Shown here: positions 9,770 to 20,800 of the stretch, piece after piece | How positions within the stretch are numbered: the stretch's first letter is position 1 | Layout of the letters: every line of letters starts with the position of its first letter | Notes under the pieces: model-generated | Database searches by the model: none | Seen by the model: the letters and a program-made list of their open reading frames with translations, nothing else | Told to the model about the DNA's origin: nothing | NCBI GenBank assembly: GCA_030867875.1 | Contig: JAOWCC010001589.1 | Coordinates: forward strand, 88,311,537-88,375,536 | Source of the DNA: Actinernus sp. WN-2022 | Lineage: Eukaryota; Cnidaria; Anthozoa; Actiniaria; Actinernidae | DNA length: 64,000 nt | Reading direction: 5' to 3' | Position numbers and translations under genes: made by a program

Positions 9770-12700
9770 ATGGCGAAGCGCGGTGGAAGGTTTTGCGTGG
9801 CCGGCGGCCCAAATAATATAAGCTGTACAAACTGCAATTATACCCCTGGTATATCAATGCACATTTTTCCGAAAGATGAGAGAACCAGAATGCTGTGGAC
9901 GCATTTCGTTAGGAGACATCGGCCGAACTTTTCGCCGTCTCCAACATCGGCGTTGTGTTCAGTTCACTTCGAGCAGAGAACTTGCTACACCAGACTGAGC
10001 TTGAGCACCCTTCAACCTGAAGATACGGAAAGTATAAAGGAAAAGAGAATACTAGAGAAAGGCTCTATCCCTACTATCGACACTGCGATAACTGCTCCCA
10101 TGCAACAAGAAAGTCCTCGTGAGCGCAGGAGATCAAAGAAAGTAAGTCCATGATGTGTCTGCTTGGTTTATGCATGTTTTACTTTCTTTTTTACTACTAG
10201 TAATAGCTCTGCCAGGTTGAAGTAGACTTCAACGAGACTTACCTTGTATTAGTATTAGCTTTCATTGACATTCTTGTAATCATGAATCGTGAAATACGCG
10301 CAATCTGAGTTTGACGTATACGGGAGTTCGGAAATAAAACGCAGGTGCAGTCAATCTATGGGTGGCATATTTGTTGTCAAATTTATTCACACATACAAAA
10401 CTTGTATTTTAAGCACATGCCTAAAGTATAGTTATTGTAAGCCTATTCTGTTGCTATTATTTACAGTTTTTACGCGATATCAGAGGAAAAGCATCGCCAT
10501 CGGCGAGAGATACATGTACAGAATCAGAAAGTGATGAAAGCGACGAATTTCCAGCGGATCGCGACGAAGGTGAAGCTTCGGAAATCGAAACAGAAGACGA
10601 AGCTCATGTAGAAGGCAGCAATTCTGTAAATAAGTATGCCCAGACAGAAATGGAGATCCGTGTAAAGTCGACTCAGACAGGAGTTTACGTGTGCCAAAAA
10701 TGCAACGAACGGAAAGAAAAACTAAGACAGCTACAGAAGCAAAACAGTAGGCTGCGTTCACAGAAAGACCACTGGAAAAACACTGCTCTGAAATTGCAAC
10801 AGGTAAATAACTGATAACAGTTTGTTCCTATACCGAAATTTTCCAGCACACTTCGATTAATTTACTTTTTTTCTGTGCATGAGTTGTTTTTTTCCTTGAA
10901 TATCCAAAATATTTTTAGCTCGTCTCTTACCTTGTTTTTATTAATTTTAAATCTTTTTTTGGGGGGGGGGGATTAACTTTTATTGGGGAGGGGAGGTCGG
11001 GGCACTGTCCTTTGTAAAAACTTTTTTGGGTAAATCAGCCCTGATACTTTTTGTAGTCTGATAGTTTTTGGGCAAATAAAGTTCTTAGGCTCTATGAAAA
11101 ATGTTCACACATTTTATGAATAATGCTAATAAGGTACATTGAAAGGCTGCTTGTAATAAATATGTATTTTTTACCCTGGCCTTCAACCCATGACCAATAA
11201 AGTCATATTGTATTATAATATCTGCCCAGGGTGACTCTGATCACAGCAGTGAAGCTGCAGAGGGAGAGAAGGATCAAGAGAGGATGGAGATTGATGGCCA
11301 TGAGGAAGAGGGGAGTTCAGAACCGGAGGACGAGTTGGAAGATCTGGGCGAGGAAGAAACTCTGGACAACGACGATCCAGACTGGGCAGGCCTGGAGGAG
11401 AGGGGAGCAGATGATGATGAGGGAGATGATCAGGAGCAGGATAAACCATCTAGTTACAATGTCAAGTATGTGATTTCAACATTTATGTATTTTAGAAAAG
11501 GTAGTAAAAGTAATTTGTTTTGAGTGTCACTAACAAATATTTATTTTGATGTTCTGCTATTTTTAGTCAAACTGACTAGCATTCTATCACAACTCAAGCA
11601 ATTTGAATGCCTGAGCCAGGCGAGGGTGTTGAGAAAACAAAACAATGCATACAGCTAGGCTAGCATGGATAGCCATGATATTTAGCTGTTCAGCTGTTTA
11701 ATCCTAACATATATATTTTTTTCTTTTCACCAGTCTTGATGATGGCACACCAGTTCAGAGTGAGCCTAAATTTATTGTTTTTTATACAAGACTACTCGCC
11801 ATCTTTTCGCTATTTTGTTTCAACTGTAAAGAGGGAAGTCCGGAAGTAAAGATGAAGAATAATGGGACTATGGTGACTGTGGCACAGAACTGTCGGAACT
11901 GTGGGCCACAGTCATTTTTATGGAGGTCACAACCTCTGGTACTTGGGCGCTACCCTGCCGGTAACTTGCTACTCAGCTTTGGAGTACTAATGGCTGGTGC
12001 ATCTGTCACCAAAGTGCTACTGGTAATGCACCATATGGGACTGTGTGTGTACAGTACAAGGACATATTTTCTGCATCAGAGCAAGTTCCTCTTCCCTGCC
12101 ATCCTGAGCTACTGGGAGAGCTACAGAGCTTCATTGCTCAGCAAATTGAAGGATGTGAAAGATGCCGTTTGGAGTGGGGATGGCAGATTTGATTCAATGG
12201 GACACTCTGCCAAATACGGTGCATATACCATGCTGTGCTGTACCCTTTCTAAAATTGTACATTTTGAACTTATTCAGGTATGTACCGTTACGTTATGTTA
12301 ATACTCAAGTCTACTATTTTTGTTGACTACTAAATTTAGCAATTCAGGATCGGAAAAAGTGGTTATTTGAATACCTGCTACAATTAGTAACACTCTTTGA
12401 AAAAAATGTTCTAACTATAAAAATGGCTAAAAATTAAATAGCTGACAAAGGTTTTAAAGAAAAATTGCTTAATTTAGTAGTCACAAAGACATTCAAACTT
12501 CTTTTCCATCATTTTGTTTCAGAGTAGAATTCATTGGAACTAAAATAGTTATCAGTTTCCCTTTTTTCATGCACTGAATATTGTAGTAAGAGTACTTTCT
12601 GTCCATATTATAATATTTTCAGTGAAATGAAAGGGCAAATTAAGTAAGCATTCTTGTCCATGATGTTTTAGTATCCAGTGCCATGTTTTTTTCTCTAGGC

Positions 12701-15161
12701 AAACCAAGTGAAGAGCAGCAATGACATGGAGCTAAAGGGTGCACAAGATTGCTTCAAGTTCCTAAAGCAGGCAGGGCTTAGCATTGCTATATTTATATCA
12801 GATAGGCATCGGTCTGTTGCTAAGTGGATCAGGGAACATCAGCCCAGCACTCAGCATTTCTTCGATATATGGCACGTAGCCAAGTCCATAACAAAGAAGT
12901 TGCAAAAGGCAGGAAAAGAAAGTGGATGTGAGAGGATCATGCAATGGCAGAAGTCCATCAAGAATCATCTCCATTGGTGTGCTATCTCCACAAAGGTTGG
13001 ATTTGGAGACCTTATCCTTGCAAAATGGAAATCTGTGATTGGGCACATGTGTAACAAACATGACAACCACCCCGATCCACTCTTCAAGAAGTGTGTTCAT
13101 GGTCTACTTGCCCCTCGATTCTGGATAAAAATTGGTTAGTACCAGGAAGGCATAGCCAAAGAAAGCCCAGCACCTCAACGCAGTAAGAATTTGATTCTGG
13201 GCAGAGGCAGGCCATAGAAATGTTAATACAGGCAACTTGTGGCCCACGAGTGGCATATACTGTAACCAATTTTTATACATTTTCTATGGAATTCTGGCTT
13301 AAACTTTGACCTATTATTTCTCGAATAAATCAATTTCTTTAGTTATTTAGGGGGCAAATATTATAACCTTGTTCATTTTAGGTACACATATCTATGACAA
13401 GATAAAAAAGATACTGATGGATGTAAGACTCCTGAATGACATCAAACGACTCTCCAGTGAAGATCAGACAAGCTCCCTGGAAGGGTTCCACTCTACCCTA
13501 AACCAGTTCCATCCCAAGATGATCTGCTTCTCTTGGCTTGGGACATTTTGCAGGTCAGGGGTTAAAATACATTAAAATATGGTTAGAGCACAAATAGAGC
13601 AGATCTCAAAGATGAAAAGAATCCTATACTTTTACTATATTTATACATTGAGCCAGGGGGGGGGGGGGGGGGGGGAGATAGGTAGGTGTGGTGTCAAGGT
13701 TCAACCCCAACCCTGTTTGACCCCAAAATGGAGGTCCAAAACCCTGATTGCCCCCACCTTTTATTAGATAGACCCATTAGATTGTCCCAATTAGAAATTA
13801 TACTATATGGCAGAATCCAAAACCCTGACCTAGCCCCACCACACATACCTATTTGTCATAAACCAGAGTGCCTCCCCCCCCCCCCCAAAAAAAAAGGACA
13901 TTGAGAAATTCCACTGTCCTTGTCAGCGAGATAAAATGTGCTAGCAGCTCAGAGCAGCAGCTCTTGCTTTCATCTTTCATTGCAGGCATGTCTTAGCTAG
14001 CCTTCATTTTAATGAGAATGTCCATAGGGAGACAATAACAACAAGGGATGGTAAAGAGCGCTACCAAGTGACTTATCCTAAATACAAGTTTGGTGAGGAA
14101 TTGGTCAGAGAAATTAGAGTCCCTCCTACATACAGTAAGTATATTGCTCGAATTAGCACTTAGGCTCTATTTGAATAATTGAAGGGTCGGACCTTGCAAG
14201 AACAACGTAAGTGACTTCTGATCAAATTCCAAATTCTTCTTGATATTCTTTGTTTTCTAAGAGAATTTAGAACTTGATCAAAAGTCACTTACGTTGTTCT
14301 TACATGGACCCCTTCAATTGTTGTCCCAAAGAGGGTTTGCAAAAAAAAAAAGCTAATTCAGAGGGTATTTTAATTCAAATACATATATGGTATTCAACTT
14401 AAATTCCTAAGAGAAAGCAATCCATCTAAAATGAGAAATCCAAAGACCCAGAACTCACTGAGGATCCAGTTTGATAAAAAAAACTAGCTTTCTTGGATAT
14501 ACCTGTGACTATTACCTTGACCTGTGACTATTACCTATACCTGTGACTATTACCTTGATCATACTTGGCAATGTATATTCAATTTTTCTTATATCATTTA
14601 TTTTTTCTTTGCAACAGAATATGTTGATGATCTGAAGAAACTGGTCTTTTCCATGCGAATGACTGATCGCAAGGAAGTGTTGGCAAGGTACAAGAACCAG
14701 ACTCCAACTCCTCTGAATACCCGGTTCCCTGATAGAGTGAACAAAGCTGATGCTGTAGCCAACTATACAAAGAGGAAACAGCAGCAAACGTCACTATGTC
14801 CATCGGGTGAGCAATCACTTCTGTTCTTTAAAAAAAATTATAATAACAGTTTACATTGTCTCAAAGCATTTCCTCCTCAACATGTTTTAGTTTTGGGTAC
14901 ATACTAACTAAAGGCATTTGTGTAAGGATCAAAGTATTGAAGACAGTATGCTACAGATTACACAATCTCAGCATAAAAAGTAAGCAAATTCAATATTGTT
15001 TGTTTACAGCTGAAGATCAGGAATTGCTACATGCACAGGCCTCAAGTAGCAGTGCCAGCAGAACCACCAAAAAGAGAAAGCCTCCAACATGTAGGACATG
15101 CAAACAGCCCCTGAAAGGACACCCCAAAAATGGCTGCCATGATGCTGCTAATGAGAGCTGA
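9770..15161 (+). CDS. THAP-domain DDE transposase, Kolobok type, 9 exons, 861 aa
   Basis: Exons: 9770-10141, 10467-10802, 11230-11465, 11734-12277, 12699-13134, 13382-13553, 13986-14134, 14618-14806, 15010-15161. All introns are GT-AG, phases agree and the frame stays open over 2586 nt. Residues 1-104 form a C2CH THAP zinc finger (C9, C19 or C22, C63, H66, W43) with SIPTID in place of the AVPTIF box. Residues 137-180 and most of exon 3 are acidic. Residues 200-236 are a CxxC followed by a coiled coil. Paired CxxC at 343-346 and 368-371 suggest a zinc ribbon. Probable catalytic residues are D464 in GDGRFDSMGHSAKYGAYT, D531 in ISDRH and E675 in SLEGFH. A C-x2-C-x6-H-x4-C knuckle (839-854) closes the protein. 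By family, it would bind element ends in the nucleus and cut and paste at TTAA. Assignment of the DDE triad is inference. Confidence 0.85.
13656..13886. mobile_element. MITE-like insert with G- and C-run ends in transposase intron 6
   Basis: A run of about 20 Gs begins the segment and a run of about 13 Cs ends it. Between them are phrases such as CCAACCCTGTTTGACCCCA and AAACCCTGATTGCCCC, which recur in the 569-bp element at 53688-54256. It is therefore a relative of that family. Confidence 0.55.
14172..14324. mobile_element. Palindromic MITE in transposase intron 7
   Basis: AATTGAAGGGTCGGACC at the left returns as GGACCCCTTCAATT at the right. Inside, AACAACGTAAGTGACTT is mirrored by AAGTCACTTACGTTGTT. 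Total about 150 bp. Related copies lie at 21394-21531 and 30128-30272. Confidence 0.7.
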
Positions 15162-16318
15162 AGTTGAACTTCGCACAAATTAAGGGACAGCATATTTTAT
15201 CATTTCTGAAATTTTCTATTTAGTGTTATAGATTGTTGAAGCATGTGTAAGCTACAAGTAAGCATGAGTACAAAAATTTGTAGTTATAATGTAGTGTTCA
15301 AATTAGGTATTGTATCAGAGAAACATGCAGCTATTTTTTCAAGTTAAAAGAGCCATTTATATACATGTAACAAATGGAGCACTCTTCCCATACAGAATTT
15401 GCAAGTGTAAAATATGGATGACAAAAATATGATATCCTGTTCTTGGCTTAGTTTCAACAAGAGTTACAGGTGGGCAAATTTGGAAAAAAACAAATACAAA
15501 AAAATTCTATGTTGGTTTAGTTTTACAGAATGTTCTACTAGTTTGCTGTTTTCAATACAAAAGCAGCACAGAACTAACCAGAAAAAGTAGAAAATAGTAG
15601 CATGAAGAGTGACAAAAATACATGATGAGTGATTTTTGAACAACTGTTGTGTATTTTCTAAGCTTGCCTATAACTTAAAAAAAAAACTCATTGAAGCAAT
15701 GTATGGCTCACAGGGAGGATATTTGGCAGCCAATTGCAGTCCCCTTGCTACTATTAGAGTTCATTTGGATTTTTGTCAGTAGTGAAAATTGTTCAACCAC
15801 CTAGTGAAGTGGAATCCCACTTTGTAACCGTCAAGGGAAGCAAAAAAATATTCTACAAGAGAAACAAATGGACATGTGACAGATGTGGGGTTTCCGGAAG
15901 CCAAAGACTGATCGAACTATTCACAGCTACGTTACAATGTTAGAACTCTTTGTATGGATCCACAACAAAAATATGTGTTCAACAAATGAGAAATTAGGGA
16001 ATTTTGTTGTATCCATGTAAGAAGCCTGGTGCCAAGGGTGCTTCCATGGCAACAACATAATTTGCAGTGACATGTATTTTACTTAGTGTCATACATGTGA
16101 AAAATTTCAGTAGTATTTGGCCAATATATGCAAAGATACTCTTCATTTCGTGATGTCTTCTAAATGGCTGTGCAATTGTGCAACCAATACGATGTCACAG
16201 GTCATCTCATTTGCATATTACAAAAACCTGAATCTCTGGAAAAAGACAATGTATTAATCAATGTAAAACATCATTCTTTCTCATTTTGAAAGCATTTCTG
16301 AATAAGATCAACTTAATT
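15162..16318. other. 3' part of the Kolobok-like element, no gene seen
   Basis: AT-rich sequence between the transposase stop and the right terminal repeat. It presumably holds the 3' UTR. I found no clear AATAAA in it. Confidence 0.5.
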
Positions 16319-16339
16319 TTCGTTTCATAGGCACTTTAA
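16319..16339 (-). repeat. Right terminal inverted repeat and TTAA duplication
   Basis: TTCGTTTCATAGGCACT followed by TTAA. It matches the left end at 14 of 17 positions when reverse complemented. On the opposite strand this TTAA supplies the stop codon of the neighbouring PHD-finger reading frame. Confidence 0.8.
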
Positions 16340-16840
16340 AGATAGCAATGATGATCATTTTCTTTATTAGATCTGTTGGCTCCTAATAGAGCCATTTGTT
16401 TTAGCTCAGATGAGCTTGCTTGCTGCCTCCTCACTACTGTCGCTGTTGTGCAGAAGAGTATCCTCTGGCAGCTGCAGTTGGGAACTTTGTTCTCATCATG
16501 TGGTAGATACAGGCAGGAAGTGGCCTGGTATTGTCCCAGCCAAGNNNNNNNNNNNNNNNNNNNNNNNNNNNNNNNNNNNNNNNNNNNNNNNNNNNNNNNN
16601 NNNNNNNNNNNNNNNNNNNNNNNNNNNNNNNNNNNNNNNNNNNNCGCTTGTATCAAATTGGCCACCAACACACTTCTGGTGAAACCAGTCACCACACAGA
16701 TTGCACTCCACCATGTCGCTGAACGCTTCTGATAACTTGCAATTGCAGTAATTCTCGATGGCGACGCTTTTGTGTGCTCTCTCAATCACTCTAGCCTTGC
16801 GGGACTTTGATGGTTTGGTTTTTAATACAGGCACAAGCAC
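16336..16840 (-). CDS. PHD-finger protein fragment, interrupted by the assembly gap
   Basis: Minus-strand frame starting LVPVLKTK, then basic sequence, then YCNCKLSEAFSDMVECNLCG with DWFHQKCVG. This is the first two-thirds of a PHD finger (C-x-C, C-x2-C, H-x2-C). The 100-N gap then removes the rest. Past the gap an open frame runs to a TAA formed by the TTAA at 16336-16339, and AATAAA on the minus strand lies near 16358-16363. It could be a host chromatin reader or the PHD-bearing gene of another transposon. Frame continuity across the gap cannot be judged. Confidence 0.5.
16545..16644. other. Assembly gap (100 N)
   Basis: Exactly 100 Ns, the conventional placeholder for a gap of unknown size. 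It lies between the two copies of the 9.5-kb block, so the order and reality of the duplication depend on this join. Confidence 0.98.
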
Positions 16841-17400
16841 GACTTAATCAAAAGCCAATTAACAGCTGTTAGCCAAAAATAGTGTAACAGAAGAACGACA
16901 ACATTTGTGGCTTGCTCTACAGATTTGTTCTAATAAGTCGAATTTCCCAAAATCGCTAGAAATGCCTCTTTAGTATAGAAAGCAACTAATAACTGATGCC
17001 GCGTGGGTTTACAAATGAGTGACTAGGAAACATTGCGGAGTCACTAAAAAAGCTCTGCGTAAAACTGAGGTAGATCTATTAATATGATTTGTTTGCTATT
17101 TAAACAGTTGAGTTAGTTGCTCTTTTAATTCTGCAATTAGACTGTGAGCTTTGTGAAAAATAAACGAGTCAGGCCCAGGATAACAAATGTTTGAGATAGC
17201 TTATTTAGACAGAGCTTTTTGTCAATCCAAAGAAATCCCGCCTCTTTGTTTTGGGCGCGCTTGGTTTTTAATACAGGCACAAGCACGACTTGTAAATTAG
17301 TGTAATAGATGAACAGCAACATTTTCGGCCTTCCTCTACAGATTTGTTCTAATAAGACGAATACCATTGCCTCTCTTTAGTATAGAAAGCGAAAAGAAGA
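16815..17400 (-). repeat. Direct duplication of the 5' part of the PHD gene region
   Basis: 16815-16990 and 17260-17395 share GTTTTTAATACAGGCACAAG, then GTGTAA, ACAGATTTGTTCTAATAAG, and TTTAGTATAGAAAGC in the same order, with small indels. On the minus strand both would encode VLVPVLKTK followed by basic residues. This suggests that a first exon or promoter segment was duplicated in tandem. Confidence 0.65.
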
Positions 17401-17599
17401 CTCCAAAGGCAAAGAATGTCAACAGCGCTAGCTTTGGTTTTAATGAAGCGGCGTGATTATTACGTTTTTCAAGCGCTGTAATATAGTCAATCGTATTTCA
17501 AGAGTTCACTTTAGTCTGGTTCCCAATGGTTCGCAGTGAAGAGGACCGCGATCGATCAATCGTAAGTTTGTTTAATTTTATAGACGGTTTTATTGATTA

Positions 17600-17712
17600 A
17601 GTAATCAAGATCACTAGGGATCTTGCCCCCGGGGGGGGGGGGGGGGGGGGGGGCGAAATCCCTAGTGATCTCGCCCATCGGAGGGGTGAGACTACTGGGG
17701 GGCGAAATCCCT
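17600..17712. repeat. Inverted repeat with a long G run
   Basis: GATCACTAGGGATCTTGCCC is followed by about 24 Gs and then by GGGCGAAATCCCTAGTGATC, so the two sides are complementary around the G tract. A second ACTGGGGGGCGAAATCCCT follows. It lies about 175 bp upstream of the FKBP2 start codon. Confidence 0.6.
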
Positions 17713-17885
17713 GGGACACCTGAATTTCTGTGTAAATGAGGTTCCCTGTGGTCAATAAAGCCGCGCGGCCTAATATCGGTCCCAGGCTCTTTAAGTTGAA
17801 CACGTGAATTTTTTTTCATTTTTATATTCTAAAGTATATTGCAGCTTTTCTAAACACTGTTCCTTAAAGGTATCTTGTTTTAAAC

Positions 17886-20800
17886 ATGAAAGTGTGGCTA
17901 GTGCTACTGATTGTCGTGGTGGTTGTGCTTATGGCTCAAGGAACATCGGCAGAGGAGAAAAAGAAGACTAAAAAACTTCAGATTGGAGTGAAGAAAAGGG
18001 TTAAGGATTGTAAACGGAGATCCACCAAAGGAGATTCACTGCACATGCATTATACTGTATGTAGGGGATGTGATATTAGTACAGTTATAATTGCTAAATA
18101 ATTAATTGAATTATCTTTATTTAAACTTCGCCTTCGGGCGAATTTCCACATAAACTCGCAGCAAAGTTGAATATGTTTGAGCTTTTGCATGCAGTCATTG
18201 ACTAATCATAATTTATAGTACCGGTATATAACTATTACAAATCCTGCATTCTGATTGGCTACCCTACTATAGGTCTATTTGTGATAGCCCATGGTAGAGA
18301 AAATATGCACGCATTTTCACAAAATAATAAAAAAATTCAACTTTCTATTATTTTCTACTGTCCGACTAGTTAGTTTATACTAAAACAAATAGACTGGCTA
18401 CAAGTTAAATAGTCCATTTGGCTTCACCTCGTGGGCTATTGACTCGTAGCTCATTCAGACTGCAGGTCTAACTGTTAAATAAAGAATTATGTGTTAATTC
18501 TTTATTTAACTGTTTCCACACTCTAAAATAAGATTCTTTTAGATTCTTATAATTATTCAAAGACGAGAGCTGAGAACAACATTTTCTTGAAAGAAGAATT
18601 ATTATAACTTATAGTCTTGTAAAAATATTTTAAAATAACTATAATATTCTTTCAAGAAAATATTGTCTTCCTTTAAAGTGCCTAAAAGCCCAAATTTGTT
18701 AACATTAAAATTGATTCTCCGTGAAGTAAATAGTTGAATTGTAAAATATTTCTTGATTTGAGTGTTGCAAGTTTCTATTTCCAATATGCTAATAAAAACT
18801 ATTACGGCATGCCATACAGGAGGCCAACAAAAGGTCATTTCTTTCTCCTTGTGAATGGAACTGTTTCTGATTTATACAAAATATTTGGTAAAATCACTGA
18901 TATAACTCTGGCTCACATATAATATGTTTGTTTAGAAAATAATATTTATCTCTGCCAGCACGTTTTGTATAATAAATGAGAACTACTCTGACATCAGGAA
19001 CGAACTAGAGAAGATGGCTGAAATTCAGGCTAGGAACCTTTTAGGGGTAGGGTGAGGGGTAAGACTCTCCATCACCCCCATACCATTTACATACCTTTTA
19101 CAGTGTCATTTCATTTCTCAAATCTTCACTAAAAATAACACAAGTAATGTTTTTTGTCAACGTGGAAACATGCCCAGGAATGGTCGTTATATGGTCATAC
19201 CTTTTAGGGGTCAAAATCATTTTGACTTTCTTGGCTCTTAATTTATGTGTACCTTTTAGGGTTCATTATTGAAACTCTGGCCAAAATAGCAAGTCATCAT
19301 CCCCCCCCCCCCCTGGACTAATTTAGAGTATTTCATCCCAAAATGTATGATCATTGGGTCTCAGCTTAATTACTTCCTATTGCTTGTATTTTGTATCTAG
19401 GGCAAGCTAGATGATGGTACACAATTTGATAGCAGTATTCCACGTGGAGAGCCATTTATATTCACTCTTGGTGCTGGCCAAGTGATTAAAGGCTGGGACC
19501 AAGGCCTTCTAAAGTAAGGATGCATTTATTTGGGGGAATCCAAATCTGAATTCTTCAATCCAAAAATGGACTTGCATTTCTTTACTAGAATCTCAAACGG
19601 ATTTTGAACCCGTCGAATCCATACTCAGAATGGATTTGATGGATTAAACCAAAACAGGATTCTTAGGATTCATGATCCCAGCATTTCTTTGGGAAAGGAT
19701 TTGAAAAAGTACATGTGGCAAAGCAGTCTTCAAAATAGCACATTTAACACCCAGAATTAACTAGAAGTGACTGGTGTGCCTTTCAATACTCGAGAAATAT
19801 CTTGCTGAGCTTAAAGTGCCAGAGATTATCTACTTGAAAAACAAGAACCAGCTTCAATGGTGTCATTTTTGTGTTAACTGCATATCAGAGGTCCCACGGC
19901 AAACTAATCCATTTTTGGATTCTTTGTTTCTTTTGGTACCGACCTTGAATTCTCCCAAAGAAATGTGCCCTAAGTCTTGCTGACAGTCAAAAGACTTTGT
20001 CACTACATATTTATAATGCATCTCATGTTTCCTATTAAGCATCAATTGAAACTAATTTTCCATGATAGTCTTTGCCTGCATGCTGTACAGTTACAATACA
20101 ATTATTTAAAGTTTTTAATATCATAGTGAGTGATTGCCCTGTCTCCCGAGCCAATGGCTTGTGTAAAGAATGCACAACAACATGCTGTCATAAAAGCAGG
20201 ATGTTGATCGAGAGGGCACAAGAAAACTTTAAAATCAGCTAGGAGCCAATGGATGGTTTTTACTCAATCCCTAGAGATTCAAATGACAAAGGGCATGGCG
20301 GCCATGTTAGTGTACCTAACAAAAGAAGCTAACGAAGAATCTATTGTTAAAGGTACACCAACATGGCCGCCATGACGTCATGTGAAAACCATCTATAGGA
20401 CAGTGATTTTCAGGTTTTTGGAGCACTATGCCTACACACACTATTATTGTTCATAACAGATAAAAATGTGTGAAAAATGAGTTTTATTGCTTTTATGAAC
20501 TTATGAGCAAGTTAGGGACTGGTCATAAATTGGCGGGGGGAGGGGAGAAGGAAATCAAAAAGACTTAATTATATATAACCCTACCCCAACAATAAGACTT
20601 AATTATATATAACCCTACCCCAACAATAAGCATGAAATGACCCCCCCCCCCCCCCCCCCCCTTGCTCATCGCAAAAGGAGGAAGGGCCTATTTTGTATGA
20701 CCCTCCATTTTTGGGGGTTCAAAAATTATGATCCTTCACCCCCTCCTCCCCCCTGCTAATTTATGACCAGTCCCTTAACATGATACTACAGTCTGTTCTC

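Larger units (their letters stand above)
9525..16335 (+). mobile_element. Complete Kolobok-like DNA transposon, 6.8 kb
   Basis: The left end is AGTGCTACTGAAACGAA at 9525. The right end, read inward from 16335, is AGTGCCTATGAAACGAA, giving 14 of 17 matches. Each end is bordered by TTAA (9521-9524 and 16336-16339). The interior carries one full multi-exon transposase with a THAP domain and a DDE-type core. TTAA duplications plus a THAP-DDE protein are the defining combination of the Kolobok superfamily. Every exon is open and every junction is GT-AG, so the copy looks potentially autonomous. Small MITE-like inserts sit in introns 6 and 7, so the element has been resident for some time. Confidence 0.85.

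Noticed and set aside
11213..11449. Minus-strand proline-rich ORF
   Set aside because: It is the shadow of acidic exon 3 of the transposase, whose splice sites and phase fit the gene.
19774..20045. Short ORFs in FKBP2 intron 2
   Set aside because: No domain, no splice context, and within the limits of chance in AT-rich DNA.
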